Assembly (NCBI GenBank): GCA_903933715.1
Contig: CAIZLD010000058.1
Location: 1-51,336 of the forward strand
Source: an uncultured Spartobacteria bacterium
GTDB lineage: Bacteria > Verrucomicrobiota > Verrucomicrobiia > Chthoniobacterales > Chthoniobacteraceae
Reading direction: 5' to 3'
DNA length: 51,336 nucleotides
The translations under genes were made by a program, and so were the position numbers. Shown here one piece after another: positions 24,914-33,401 of the stretch. Within the stretch, counting starts at the first letter, position 1, and each line of letters begins with the position of its first letter. Below the pieces are notes generated by a model. The model was given only the letters and a program-made list of their open reading frames with translations. It ran no database searches and was not told the origin of the DNA.

Positions 24914-26440
24914 TTGCCCATTGTGATCCTCCTGAGCACCCTCAACGCCAAATACATTCATGCCTCCTTTGGGCTGAGATATCTGGCCGCCAACATGGGA
25001 GACCTCACCGAGCAGACGCGCATGCTGGAGTTTGACATCAACCAGCGGCCCCTGGAAATTGCCGAAAAAATGCTGGCGGCAGCTCCGGCCTTGATCGGGC
25101 TGGGGGTTTACGTCTGGAACGCCCGTCAAACGCTCGAACTGGTGCGCCTGCTCAAGCAGATTGCCCCCGCGATTCCGATCGTGCTGGGAGGACCGGAGGT
25201 CAGCTACGAAACCGGGTCGCAGGAAATTTGCGCGTTGGCGGACGCGGTCATCACCGGCGAGGCCGATTTGAAATTTGCCGAAATTTGCCGCCTCCTGTTG
25301 GCCGGAACGCCGCTCCCGCAGAAGGTGATTGCCGCCGATCTGCCGGAGCTTGCGGAGCTTCGATCGCCTTACCCGCTCTATGGAGCGGAAGATTTGGCGC
25401 ACCGCCTCGTTTATGTGGAGGCTTCGCGCGGCTGCCCCTTTCGCTGCGAGTTTTGCCTGTCGTCGCGGGAAATCCCGGTGCGGCAGTTTCCCATCGAGCC
25501 GTTTCTGGCGGAAATGGACTCCCTGTTTCAAAGAGGGGCGCGCCAGTTCAAGTTCGTTGATCGCACCTTTAATCTCCATTTGGAAACGACATTGCGAATC
25601 CTCGACTTTTTTTGGCAACGCTACGAGCCGGGGTTGTTCCTCCATTTCGAGATCGTTCCCGACCGGCTACCGGAGCCGTTGCGCAAGGCATTGGCAAAGT
25701 TTCCGCCCGGCGCGCTGCAACTGGAAGCCGGGGTGCAGACGTTCAATGCGGAGGCCGCCGCGCTCATCGAACGGCGTCAGAACTATGACCGTCTGGAAGA
25801 AAACCTGCGCCATTTGCGCGAGCACACCCATGCTCACCTGCACGCCGACTTGATTGCGGGGTTGCCCGGGGAAAGCTACGAAAGTTTTGCCGACGGTTTC
25901 GACCGGTTGCTGGCGTTGCGGCCTCATGAAATCCAGGTGGGCATCCTCAAACGGTTGCGCGGCACGTCGCTTTCGCGGCACACGGAGCGTTGGGGGATGG
26001 TCTATTCGCAGGAGCCGCCGTACGAGATATTGTGTAACGGCCTGATCGATTTTGCCACGATGCAGCGGGTGCGCCGGTTCGCGAAATATTGGGAACACGT
26101 CGCCAACAGCGGGAATTTCCGGCAAACCGTCGAGCGGCTCTGGGCTGCGCGGGGAAGTTCGCCTTTCCACGCCTTCATGGAGTTTACTGACTGGGCTTTT
26201 GAAAAGCTCCAGCGCACCGACAGCATTGGTCTTTCCACCTGGGCGCGTTTGCTTTTGGATTATCTTTCTCACCGTTGCGGAGAGGAACCGGAATCGGTGC
26301 GGGCCGGGTTGCAAAATGATTTTGAAAACGCGGGCCGCACGGAATTGCCGCCGTTTTTGCGCGGAGAAACCAGTCCCCGGACCAAAACCAGCCAACGGCT
26401 CTCCAAACGCCAACAGCGCCACCTGGCACCGGGCGAATAA
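24914..26440 (+). CDS. B12-binding domain radical SAM protein (DUF4080 type)
   Basis: The 508-residue product has an N-terminal cobalamin-binding Rossmann domain (LSTLNAKYIHASFGLRYLAA, with VLGGPEVSYE), then the radical SAM core with the iron-sulfur motif CPFRCEFC at about residue 175. The C-terminal part matches the DUF4080 extension (HEIQVGILKRLRGTSLSRH). Such enzymes use a [4Fe-4S] cluster, SAM and often B12 for methylation or rearrangement of unactivated carbons; the substrate is unknown. The start appears to be TTG at 24914 or GTG at 24923, since no ATG fits the family start. A cobalt/nickel importer is encoded elsewhere in the window. It is 83 bp upstream of the fucose-salvage gene, on the same strand. 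Confidence 0.85.
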   Translation: MPIVILLSTLNAKYIHASFGLRYLAANMGDLTEQTRMLEFDINQRPLEIAEKMLAAAPALIGLGVYVWNARQTLELVRLLKQIAPAIPIVLGGPEVSYETGSQEICALADAVITGEADLKFAEICRLLLAGTPLPQKVIAADLPELAELRSPYPLYGAEDLAHRLVYVEASRGCPFRCEFCLSSREIPVRQFPIEPFLAEMDSLFQRGARQFKFVDRTFNLHLETTLRILDFFWQRYEPGLFLHFEIVPDRLPEPLRKALAKFPPGALQLEAGVQTFNAEAAALIERRQNYDRLEENLRHLREHTHAHLHADLIAGLPGESYESFADGFDRLLALRPHEIQVGILKRLRGTSLSRHTERWGMVYSQEPPYEILCNGLIDFATMQRVRRFAKYWEHVANSGNFRQTVERLWAARGSSPFHAFMEFTDWAFEKLQRTDSIGLSTWARLLLDYLSHRCGEEPESVRAGLQNDFENAGRTELPPFLRGETSPRTKTSQRLSKRQQRHLAPGE

Positions 26441-26523
26441 ACCGCTTTCGCTCCGGAGTTGCCAAGCCGCCCGAAGCGAGGCACTCTAGGTCGCTTACCT
26501 TTAACCCCTGGTGACCCACTTTT

Positions 26524-29424
26524 ATGGCTTCGCGACCGATTCAATATTTGCTTTCGCTTCCTCCCGCAATGGCCGGGGAATTCTCCCGCCTCGAAGACAA
26601 ACCAGCCCCGCGCTATTTCCCCGGGTTCGATCCCGCCGGAACCAAGCTCGGCTCGGGCGGCGGCATCGCCCAGCTCATCGTGGAGGCCTGGCGGCAAACC
26701 GGTAACGGGCTCACGTTGGAAGAGTGGCTGCGCGATTCGGCCAAGCTCACGCTGCTGGCCGGGGGGCAAAGCCGCCGTCTGCCCGCTTACGCGGCGGTCA
26801 GCAAAATCCTCCTCCCTTTTAAAGTACTCCGGGGCTCCACCGGCCAGCGTCTGGACCAGACGCTCTTTGACCGGCAAGCGCCCGATTACGAGCGGGTGCT
26901 GGACCATGCCCCGGCCCAATCGGTCGCCTTGATCGCCAGCGGCGACGTTTTCCTCCGGTTCGGCGCGCATTTGCCTCCATTCCCCGAGGTCGATATTCTT
27001 GCCATGGGGATGTGGGTCAAACCGGAGGTCGCCCGCGATTTCGGGGTGTTTTTCACCCGTCGCGACCGGCCCGATGAACTGGCTTTCTTTTTGCAAAAAC
27101 CGAGCGCGGAGGAGATCCAGACCCTTTCGGCCACCCACCATTACCTAGTCGATACCGGGATGTGGCTTTTAAGCGAGCGGGCCATCATGACCCTGCTGCG
27201 CCGTTGCGGTTGGGACGGAACCCGATTTGCGAACGGCGTGCCCGATTTTTACGAACTTTACGCCGACCTCGGACTCGGGCTCGGATCTGAAGCCACCAAG
27301 GAAGATCCGGAGTTGCGCCGACTGACCTGCTCCGTCGTTTCATTGCCGGAAGCCGAATTCTATCACCTCGGCACCAACCGCCAGTTGATCGGAGCCATTT
27401 CCGCCCTGGAAACGCGCCTTCGGGAGCGGCTGCCCAATGCGACCGGCTTCATCGTTCACCCCGATCAGCACGTTCAAAACTCGGTGTTCGACGCCCCGTT
27501 GCGCCGCCGGGAAAACCACACCTTGTGGGTGGAAAACTCGACGATCCCCGCGACCTGGTATCTCGAACACGAGCACCTGCTTACCAACGTGCCCGATAAC
27601 GCCTGGACGTTGCGGCTTGAACCGGGGGTCTGTCTCGATTTCGCACCGATCGGAGAGACCGGGATTTGCGTGCGGCCTTATGGGATTGACGATTCATTCA
27701 AGGGAGCCCTGAATTCGCCGGACACGCTTTGGCTTGGGGCGCCGGTGGCGGAATGGTTTGCCGCGCGCGGGATCGATTTTGCCCAGGCGGGGCTCGATCC
27801 GCAGGCCGACATTCAGCAAAGCGCGATTTTTCCTTGCCTGCCTCCGGAGGCGATGAACGGCGAGCTGATGGAATGGCTTTTTGCCCGCCAGCCCAAGCTG
27901 GACGAATCCTGGAAAGCGCTTTGGCTTGCCAGCCCGCGTCTGTCTGCCCAGGCCATCTGCGAGCAGGTGAACCTGGAGCGCCTGTACGAGCAACGCCAAG
28001 GCAACCTGGCCCGCGGCTTGGGGCGTCTCGTGGCCAACCAGCAATGGAATTTCATTTTCGATCTCGATCTTCAGGCCACCGCAGACACATTCGCGAAAAC
28101 GAATATCGAGCTGCCGCCGCCGCTCTGTAAAAACGCGGTTCCCCTCGATCCGCTGCATCGAATCCACGACCGGATGCTGCGTTCGGCAATTGCGCGCAAC
28201 CGGGGACAGCAAGGTTGGGAACTGGAGGAAGAGCAGGCGTTTGCGCAGCTCCAGGAATTGATCATCCATGAAGCCCGGGTGGACGCCGTAACGCCCCGCC
28301 GCAATCTGCTCGACGACCAGATCATCTGGGGGCGCAGCCCGGTGCGGTTCGATCTCGCCGGAGGGTGGAGCGATACGCCACCCTACTGCATCGAACACGG
28401 CGGCAAGGTGTTGAACCTGGCCGTCAACCTCAACGGGCAACCCCCGATCCAGGTTTTCGCCAAATTGAGCCCGAGTCATCACATCGTCCTGCGCTCCATC
28501 GATCTGGGGATCGAGAAACGGCTGATGACCTACGAAGAAATTGCCGATTACCGGGAGCCGGGCGCGGATTTCTCGCTGGCCAAGGCGGCCCTTGCGCTTG
28601 CCGGGTTCCTGCCCAAATTCCAAACCTGCCCCCAATATCCGACGCTGCAAAGCCAGTTGGAAGCTTTTGGAGGCGGCATCGAAATTTCGCTCCTCTCGGC
28701 GGTGCCGAAAGGCTCCGGGCTGGGCACCAGCAGTATCCTTTCCGCCACGCTGCTGGGGGTTTTGAGTGAACTCTGCGGGCTCGGGTGGGATCGCCAGGTG
28801 CTCTTTAGCCGCACGCTGGCTCTCGAACAGATGCTCACCACCGGCGGCGGCTGGCAGGATCAGGCAGGAGCCCTTTACCGGGGCATCAAACTGATCGAAA
28901 CCTCCCCCGGCCTGGACCAAAAGCCGACGCTGCGCTGGCTGCCCGAACATCTTCTCACAGGGGAGGCGAGCCTCAACCGGGTTCTGCTTTATTATACCGG
29001 CATCACCCGGCTGGCCAAAAACATCCTCAAGGAGATTGTGCGGGGAATGTTCCTTAATTCCCGCCGCCATCTCGATATCGTGGACGAGATCAACGCCCAC
29101 GCCGAGACCGCGTTTCGAGCCATCCAGACCAGCGATTGGGATGCGTTGGCGGCTGCGATTCGCAATAGCTGGGAACTTAATCAGCGGCTCGATTCCGGGA
29201 CCAATCCCCCGGCAGTCCAGGCCATTTTGAGCGCGGTGGAGCCGCATGTCGCCGGGGCGAAACTGCTTGGCGCGGGCGGCGGCGGTTATCTCTTGATGTT
29301 TGCAAAAAGCGAGGAAGCGGCGCGGGAAATTCGGGCCACCCTTACCGGAACCCCTCCCAACCCGATGGCGCGGTTTGTCGATTTCTCGATCTCGGATACC
29401 GGGATGCAAATCACGCGCAGTTAG
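26524..29424 (+). CDS. fkp: Bifunctional L-fucokinase/GDP-L-fucose pyrophosphorylase
   Basis: Fkp converts L-fucose first to fucose-1-phosphate and then to GDP-fucose, the salvage route known from Bacteroides and from plant FKGP. The 966-residue length fits the fused enzyme. The N-terminal nucleotidyltransferase half has FPGFDPAGTKLGSGGG and LLAGGQSRRLPAYAAVSK, the signature of the fucokinase/pyrophosphorylase domain. The C-terminal GHMP kinase half has VRFDLAGGWSDTPPY, the ATP motif SAVPKGSGLGTSS near residue 730, and a closing GAKLLGAGGGGYLLMF. Both halves look complete. The product implies that free fucose is taken up and put into a fucosylated glycan. No fucosyltransferase or de novo gmd/fcl gene is adjacent. 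Confidence 0.93.
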   Translation: MASRPIQYLLSLPPAMAGEFSRLEDKPAPRYFPGFDPAGTKLGSGGGIAQLIVEAWRQTGNGLTLEEWLRDSAKLTLLAGGQSRRLPAYAAVSKILLPFKVLRGSTGQRLDQTLFDRQAPDYERVLDHAPAQSVALIASGDVFLRFGAHLPPFPEVDILAMGMWVKPEVARDFGVFFTRRDRPDELAFFLQKPSAEEIQTLSATHHYLVDTGMWLLSERAIMTLLRRCGWDGTRFANGVPDFYELYADLGLGLGSEATKEDPELRRLTCSVVSLPEAEFYHLGTNRQLIGAISALETRLRERLPNATGFIVHPDQHVQNSVFDAPLRRRENHTLWVENSTIPATWYLEHEHLLTNVPDNAWTLRLEPGVCLDFAPIGETGICVRPYGIDDSFKGALNSPDTLWLGAPVAEWFAARGIDFAQAGLDPQADIQQSAIFPCLPPEAMNGELMEWLFARQPKLDESWKALWLASPRLSAQAICEQVNLERLYEQRQGNLARGLGRLVANQQWNFIFDLDLQATADTFAKTNIELPPPLCKNAVPLDPLHRIHDRMLRSAIARNRGQQGWELEEEQAFAQLQELIIHEARVDAVTPRRNLLDDQIIWGRSPVRFDLAGGWSDTPPYCIEHGGKVLNLAVNLNGQPPIQVFAKLSPSHHIVLRSIDLGIEKRLMTYEEIADYREPGADFSLAKAALALAGFLPKFQTCPQYPTLQSQLEAFGGGIEISLLSAVPKGSGLGTSSILSATLLGVLSELCGLGWDRQVLFSRTLALEQMLTTGGGWQDQAGALYRGIKLIETSPGLDQKPTLRWLPEHLLTGEASLNRVLLYYTGITRLAKNILKEIVRGMFLNSRRHLDIVDEINAHAETAFRAIQTSDWDALAAAIRNSWELNQRLDSGTNPPAVQAILSAVEPHVAGAKLLGAGGGGYLLMFAKSEEAAREIRATLTGTPPNPMARFVDFSISDTGMQITRS

Positions 29425-29425
29425 G

Positions 29426-29563
29426 TTTTATCCGCAGATTGCGCAGATGAACGCAGATTTTTTTCGATCCTAATGAGCGGTGATACCCAAATTGGCGACC
29501 TCGAAACAATTCTGAAATCTTTGAAATCTGCGGACTCTTCTCTATTTCAGAATTCGTGAACAC
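29426..29563. repeat. MITE-like repeat, copy with right GTTCACGAATT end only
   Basis: It shares TTTTATCCGCAGATTGCG and CAGATGAACGCAGATTTTTT with the element at 24067-24206, and ends in ATTTCAGAATTCGTGAAC at 29547-29563. The left terminal repeat is missing, and the copy begins directly after the fkp stop codon. The rest of the gap to 29654 holds no gene that I can see. Confidence 0.72.
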
Positions 29564-29654
29564 TGCCTGATTCAAAAACCAGTTTGAAATCCCGGGTATC
29601 GTTCTCCACGATTCCATGAGATTAAGTTCCTCCGTTTTCCCCGGGCGGAGCGCA

Positions 29655-29683
29655 TTGACATGAAGGCAGGCCGCCCCTAGGCT
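29655..29683 (+). promoter_or_regulatory. Candidate sigma-70 promoter of the pilB-pilB-pilC operon
   Basis: A perfect TTGACA at 29655-29660 is followed after exactly 17 bp by TAGGCT at 29678-29683. The -10 matches the consensus at only three positions. Transcription would begin near 29690, giving a leader of about 20 nt before the GTG start at 29710. Confidence 0.5.
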
Positions 29684-29709
29684 AAACAGGTTTCGCACCC
29701 TTTTCCCCC

Positions 29710-31365
29710 GTGACAAACAACGACGATTACATCCTAGAGCTTCTCCTCGACACATGCCTGATCACTCCCGCCCAACTGGAGGAGGCCAAGGCGGAGGCAA
29801 CGACCGGTCAAAGCCCGGTCGAAACTTTGATTGCCCGCGAAATAGTCTCGCGTGACGACGTCCTGCGTTGCCTGGCCGCCCACTCCAGCATGGAGTATGT
29901 CGATCTCTCCCAGATGGCGATTTCCGCGGAGGTCATCAGCCTGGTCCCGTTGGATATCGCCCGCCGCTACAAAGTCGTCCCGATCGCCAACGTGGACATG
30001 GGGTTGATGATGGCGACCAGCGATCCGCTTAATTTCGACACCTTTGATACCGTCACCCATTTGATCGGCCGGGATGTGGAATGGGTGTGCGCCTCGCCCG
30101 ATCAGATCCAGGCGGCTCTGCAAAAATATTACGGGCTCGAAGAAGGCGGCGGAAGCGATATCAATTTCGGGCAGGAAGGCGTGGACGAATCCGACGCCCC
30201 GATCATCAAGATGGTGACGATGATCCTCCTGGAAGCCTACAAAATGCGGGCCAGCGACATCCATCTTGAACCGCTGGAAAAATCGTTCCGCGTCCGGTTC
30301 CGGGTGGACGGCGTGTTGCTCGAAGTCCAGAGCCCTCCCAAAAAATTGCAATCCGCCATCGTCAGCCGCATCAAGATCATGACCGGTTCGATGAGCATCG
30401 CCGAAAAACGGCTTCCCCAGGACGGCCGCATCCAGGTCAAGATCGGCAAGAGCCAGCTCGACTTGCGCGTTTCGACCATTCCCACCAACCACGGCGAAAG
30501 CGTCGTCATGCGGATTCTCGACAAAACGGGGCTCCAACTGGGCCTGCCGCAACTTGGATTCTTGAGCGACGACCAGGAAATCTTCGAGCGTCTCATCACG
30601 CTGCCCGACGGCATTCTCCTGGTCACCGGCCCCACCGGGTCGGGCAAAAGCACGACGCTTTACGCCTGCTTGAACCATATCAACCGCCCGGACCGCAAGA
30701 TCATCACGGTGGAAGACCCGGTCGAATACCAGATGAACGGGATCAACCAGGTGCAGGTCCACGCCGACGTCGGCATGACCTTCCCGGCGGCGCTGCGCTC
30801 CATGTTGCGCCAGGCTCCCAACATCATCATGATCGGCGAAATTCGAGACCTGGAGACCGCTTCCATCGCCATCAACGCCAGTCTCACCGGCCATTTGGTT
30901 TTTTCCACCCTCCATACCAACGATGCCCCGAGCGCCGTGGCACGTCTGGTTGATATCGGCGTCCAGCGGTTCCTCGTATCGAGCGCCGTGCGTGCCATTG
31001 TCGCCCAGCGGCTCGTGCGCAAGCTCTGCCCGAAATGCAAAAAGCCGCACGAACTGACCGATGCCGAATTGCGCGGCTTGCGTCTGGAACGTTCCCAGGT
31101 CGAGGGGGCCACCGTCATGAAAGCGGTCGGCTGCGACGCCTGCCGCAAACTCGGGTACAAGGGGCGGCTCGGCATCTTCGAGTTGTTCCTCATCGACGAC
31201 GAAGTGCGCTACATGGTCAACGAAGGAGCCTCCACCGTGGAATTGCGCAAACGGGCGCGCGAACTGGGGATGCGCACCCTGCGCGAGGATGGCGTGCGCA
31301 AAGTGCTCGCCGGGATCACCACCGCCGAAGAGGTGATTTCCGCCACGATGTCCGATTCCAACTAA
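29710..31365 (+). CDS. PilB/GspE-type assembly ATPase, first tandem copy
   Basis: This 551-residue protein is a hexameric cytoplasmic motor of type IV pili or type II secretion, powering extension of pilins or pseudopilins. The N-terminal GspE_N/MshEN region comes first. The core has Walker A TGPTGSGKSTTLYACL (about residue 300), the Asp-box TVEDPVEYQMNGINQVQV, Walker B IIMIGEIRD and the His-box GHLVFSTLHTNDAPSAVARL. A CxxC pair (CPKC) and a second (CDAC) form the zinc element of PilB/GspE, which PilT lacks. The start is GTG with a short leader. A second, clearly related ATPase gene follows 28 bp later. The two are divergent enough to have distinct roles. Confidence 0.9.
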   Translation: MTNNDDYILELLLDTCLITPAQLEEAKAEATTGQSPVETLIAREIVSRDDVLRCLAAHSSMEYVDLSQMAISAEVISLVPLDIARRYKVVPIANVDMGLMMATSDPLNFDTFDTVTHLIGRDVEWVCASPDQIQAALQKYYGLEEGGGSDINFGQEGVDESDAPIIKMVTMILLEAYKMRASDIHLEPLEKSFRVRFRVDGVLLEVQSPPKKLQSAIVSRIKIMTGSMSIAEKRLPQDGRIQVKIGKSQLDLRVSTIPTNHGESVVMRILDKTGLQLGLPQLGFLSDDQEIFERLITLPDGILLVTGPTGSGKSTTLYACLNHINRPDRKIITVEDPVEYQMNGINQVQVHADVGMTFPAALRSMLRQAPNIIMIGEIRDLETASIAINASLTGHLVFSTLHTNDAPSAVARLVDIGVQRFLVSSAVRAIVAQRLVRKLCPKCKKPHELTDAELRGLRLERSQVEGATVMKAVGCDACRKLGYKGRLGIFELFLIDDEVRYMVNEGASTVELRKRARELGMRTLREDGVRKVLAGITTAEEVISATMSDSN

Positions 31366-31393
31366 GGCTCCGCAAGCAAAGAAAACCGTCGCT

Positions 31394-33076
31394 ATGAACG
31401 CACACCAAGTCCTCGAAATCTTCGTGGATCAGAAGATCATCGAACGCAATCAGATCGATGACATCTCCGCTGAAATCCTGAGCGCGGGGAAAAGCGTCCT
31501 CGAAGTGCTGATCGATTTCGGAATCGTCACCGAAGACCAGTTTTACCAGGCTCTGGCCAGTTATCTCGGGACCGAATACGTGGACCTGAGCCAGTTCGAG
31601 CCGCCGGAGGAGGTTCTGGCGATGGTGCCGGGCAATCTCGCGCGCCAGCACGGAGCCTTGCCGATCGGGATGAACGGAAATGCCGTCACCCTTGCGCTCA
31701 TTGATCCGCTCAACAGCCAGACTCAGGAAGACCTCCGGTTTGCGCTCGGCATGGATATTTATGTCGTGATTGCCGGGATCAATTACGTCGAAGCCCTCAT
31801 CACCCAGTGCTACGGAGCGGACTCCAGCAGCCTTGACGATGTGCTCAGCGAATTGGGAAGCGGGGGCGTCCAGTTTGGCAGCGACGACAACGATCTCAAA
31901 GCGGTTGAAGCCGAAGCCAACTCCACGCCGATCATCCGATACGTCGATCTGGTCCTCGCCCAAGCCATTGCCGACCGGGCGAGCGATATTCATTTTGAAC
32001 CGTTCGAGGCCGAGTTCAAAATCCGCTACCGGGTTGACGGCGCGCTTTACGAAATGGCCCCGCCGCCGCTTCATCTGGCCCTGCCGGTGATCTCCCGCAT
32101 CAAGGTCATGGCCAACCTGAACATCGCCGAACGGCGCATTCCCCAGGACGGCCGCATTCAGATCAACACCGCCGGGCGTTCCGTCGATTTGCGCGTTTCG
32201 TCGTTGCCGACCCAGTTTGGCGAGAGCGTCGTGCTCCGCGTTCTCGACCGCTCCAGCGTCAACCTGAGCCTCAAGACGCTCGGGATGCCCGAGCCGATCT
32301 ACAATTACATCCTCGAAACCATCGAGAAGCCCAACGGCATTTTCATCGTCACCGGCCCCACCGGGTCGGGCAAAACGACCACCCTTTACGCCTGCATCAA
32401 CCAGATCAACACGATCGACTCGAAAATCCTCACCGCCGAGGACCCGGTTGAATACAACATCGACGGGATCATCCAGGTGCCGATCCAGGAAGGGATCGGG
32501 CTCGACTTCCCCCGCGTCTTGCGCGCCTTCCTGCGGCAAGACCCGGATCGCATCATGGTCGGGGAAACGCGCGACAAGGAAACCGCGCAGATTTCCATCC
32601 AGGCCTCGCTAACCGGGCACCTGGTTTTCACCACGCTCCACACCAACGACGCCCCCGGCGCCATTACCCGGTTGATCGACATGGGGGTGGAGCCGTTCAT
32701 GATCTCCGCCTCGCTCGAAGGGATTCTGGCCCAGCGGCTCATCCGTAAAATCTGTCCCAAGTGCCGGACTCCTTACGAGCCCAACGAAGCGGTCCTCTCG
32801 CAGCTCGGGCTTTCGCCCCACGACATCGGCGACAAGAATTTTTATTACGGCAAAGGGTGCGAAGCTTGCAACCACACCGGCTACAAAGGCCGCAAGGGCA
32901 TCTACGAACTCCTCCACATCAGCGATCCGATCCGGGAACTCATTAATGAGCGCTCTCCGAGCGTCGTTTTGCGGCAGAAAGCGATCGAGTTGGGGATGCA
33001 GACGTTGCGTCAGGACGGGTTGAGAAGCATCTACGACGGCGAGACCACGATTGAGGAGGTTCTCAAGTACACCTAA
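31394..33076 (+). CDS. PilB/GspE-type assembly ATPase, second tandem copy
   Basis: This 560-residue ATPase has the same layout as the gene before it. It has an N-terminal GspE_N domain, Walker A TGPTGSGKTTTLYACI, Asp-box TAEDPVEYNIDGIIQVPI, a Walker B region with RIMVGETRDKETAQIS (Thr where the first copy has Ile), His-box GHLVFTTLHTNDAPGAITRL, and zinc Cys pairs CPKC and CEAC. It is not a PilT retraction ATPase, because it keeps the long N-terminal domain and the zinc site. Two extension-type motors in tandem could drive different pseudopilins or form mixed systems. A 325-bp gap with a repeat separates it from pilC. Confidence 0.9.
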   Translation: MNAHQVLEIFVDQKIIERNQIDDISAEILSAGKSVLEVLIDFGIVTEDQFYQALASYLGTEYVDLSQFEPPEEVLAMVPGNLARQHGALPIGMNGNAVTLALIDPLNSQTQEDLRFALGMDIYVVIAGINYVEALITQCYGADSSSLDDVLSELGSGGVQFGSDDNDLKAVEAEANSTPIIRYVDLVLAQAIADRASDIHFEPFEAEFKIRYRVDGALYEMAPPPLHLALPVISRIKVMANLNIAERRIPQDGRIQINTAGRSVDLRVSSLPTQFGESVVLRVLDRSSVNLSLKTLGMPEPIYNYILETIEKPNGIFIVTGPTGSGKTTTLYACINQINTIDSKILTAEDPVEYNIDGIIQVPIQEGIGLDFPRVLRAFLRQDPDRIMVGETRDKETAQISIQASLTGHLVFTTLHTNDAPGAITRLIDMGVEPFMISASLEGILAQRLIRKICPKCRTPYEPNEAVLSQLGLSPHDIGDKNFYYGKGCEACNHTGYKGRKGIYELLHISDPIRELINERSPSVVLRQKAIELGMQTLRQDGLRSIYDGETTIEEVLKYT

Positions 33077-33079
33077 CGC

Positions 33080-33199
33080 GTGTTCACGAATTGTGGTTCA
33101 CGCCCAAGAACAAATAGGCATTTGTCTCTCGCAAAGACGCAAAGACGCAAAGAAGAGAGGGCTATCTTTCCCTTTTCGCCTTTTCGCCTTTGCGAGAGA
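33080..33199. repeat. Palindromic repeat, CTCGCAAAGACGC family, copy 2, next to a GTTCACGAATT end
   Basis: GTTCACGAATT at 33082-33092 is followed by the palindrome CTCTCGCAAAGACGCAAAGA at 33126 onward, mirrored by CGCCTTTGCGAGAGA ending at 33199. The palindrome matches copy 1 at 3504-3580. Here, as near copy 1, a terminal sequence of the MITE-like family is adjacent, so the two families may be parts of one element. The rest of the gap to 33401 is AT-richer and shows no gene; it may hold a promoter for pilC. Confidence 0.7.
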
Positions 33200-33401
33200 T
33201 TAAAAAACAGGGAGGTGAGTTCCAAGGAACCGCTAAAGCTGACAAAGTATTTACCTTGGCACGACGATTGTAAAAAAAGATCGGTTTTACCCCGGTTTAG
33301 CGCTGTTTGGAGCGACTTCTTGGTTGGATAAATACGACTTGGGTCTTAACCTTTTCCCCGAAATTTCAATTTAAAAGACGCCAGCCGTCCCCCCCAAAAA
33401 T

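Noticed and set aside
24791-25645. Upstream extension of the zinc-ribbon gene to a 479-residue protein
   Set aside because: The extension is antisense to the radical SAM gene; only the part after about 24790 has its own features.
27694-29409. 571-residue minus-strand open frame opposite fkp
   Set aside because: It is fully antisense to the well supported Fkp gene and has no recognisable domain.
29734-32539. Long minus-strand frames opposite both PilB/GspE genes
   Set aside because: Each mirrors conserved motifs of the true genes on the other strand and has no own start context.
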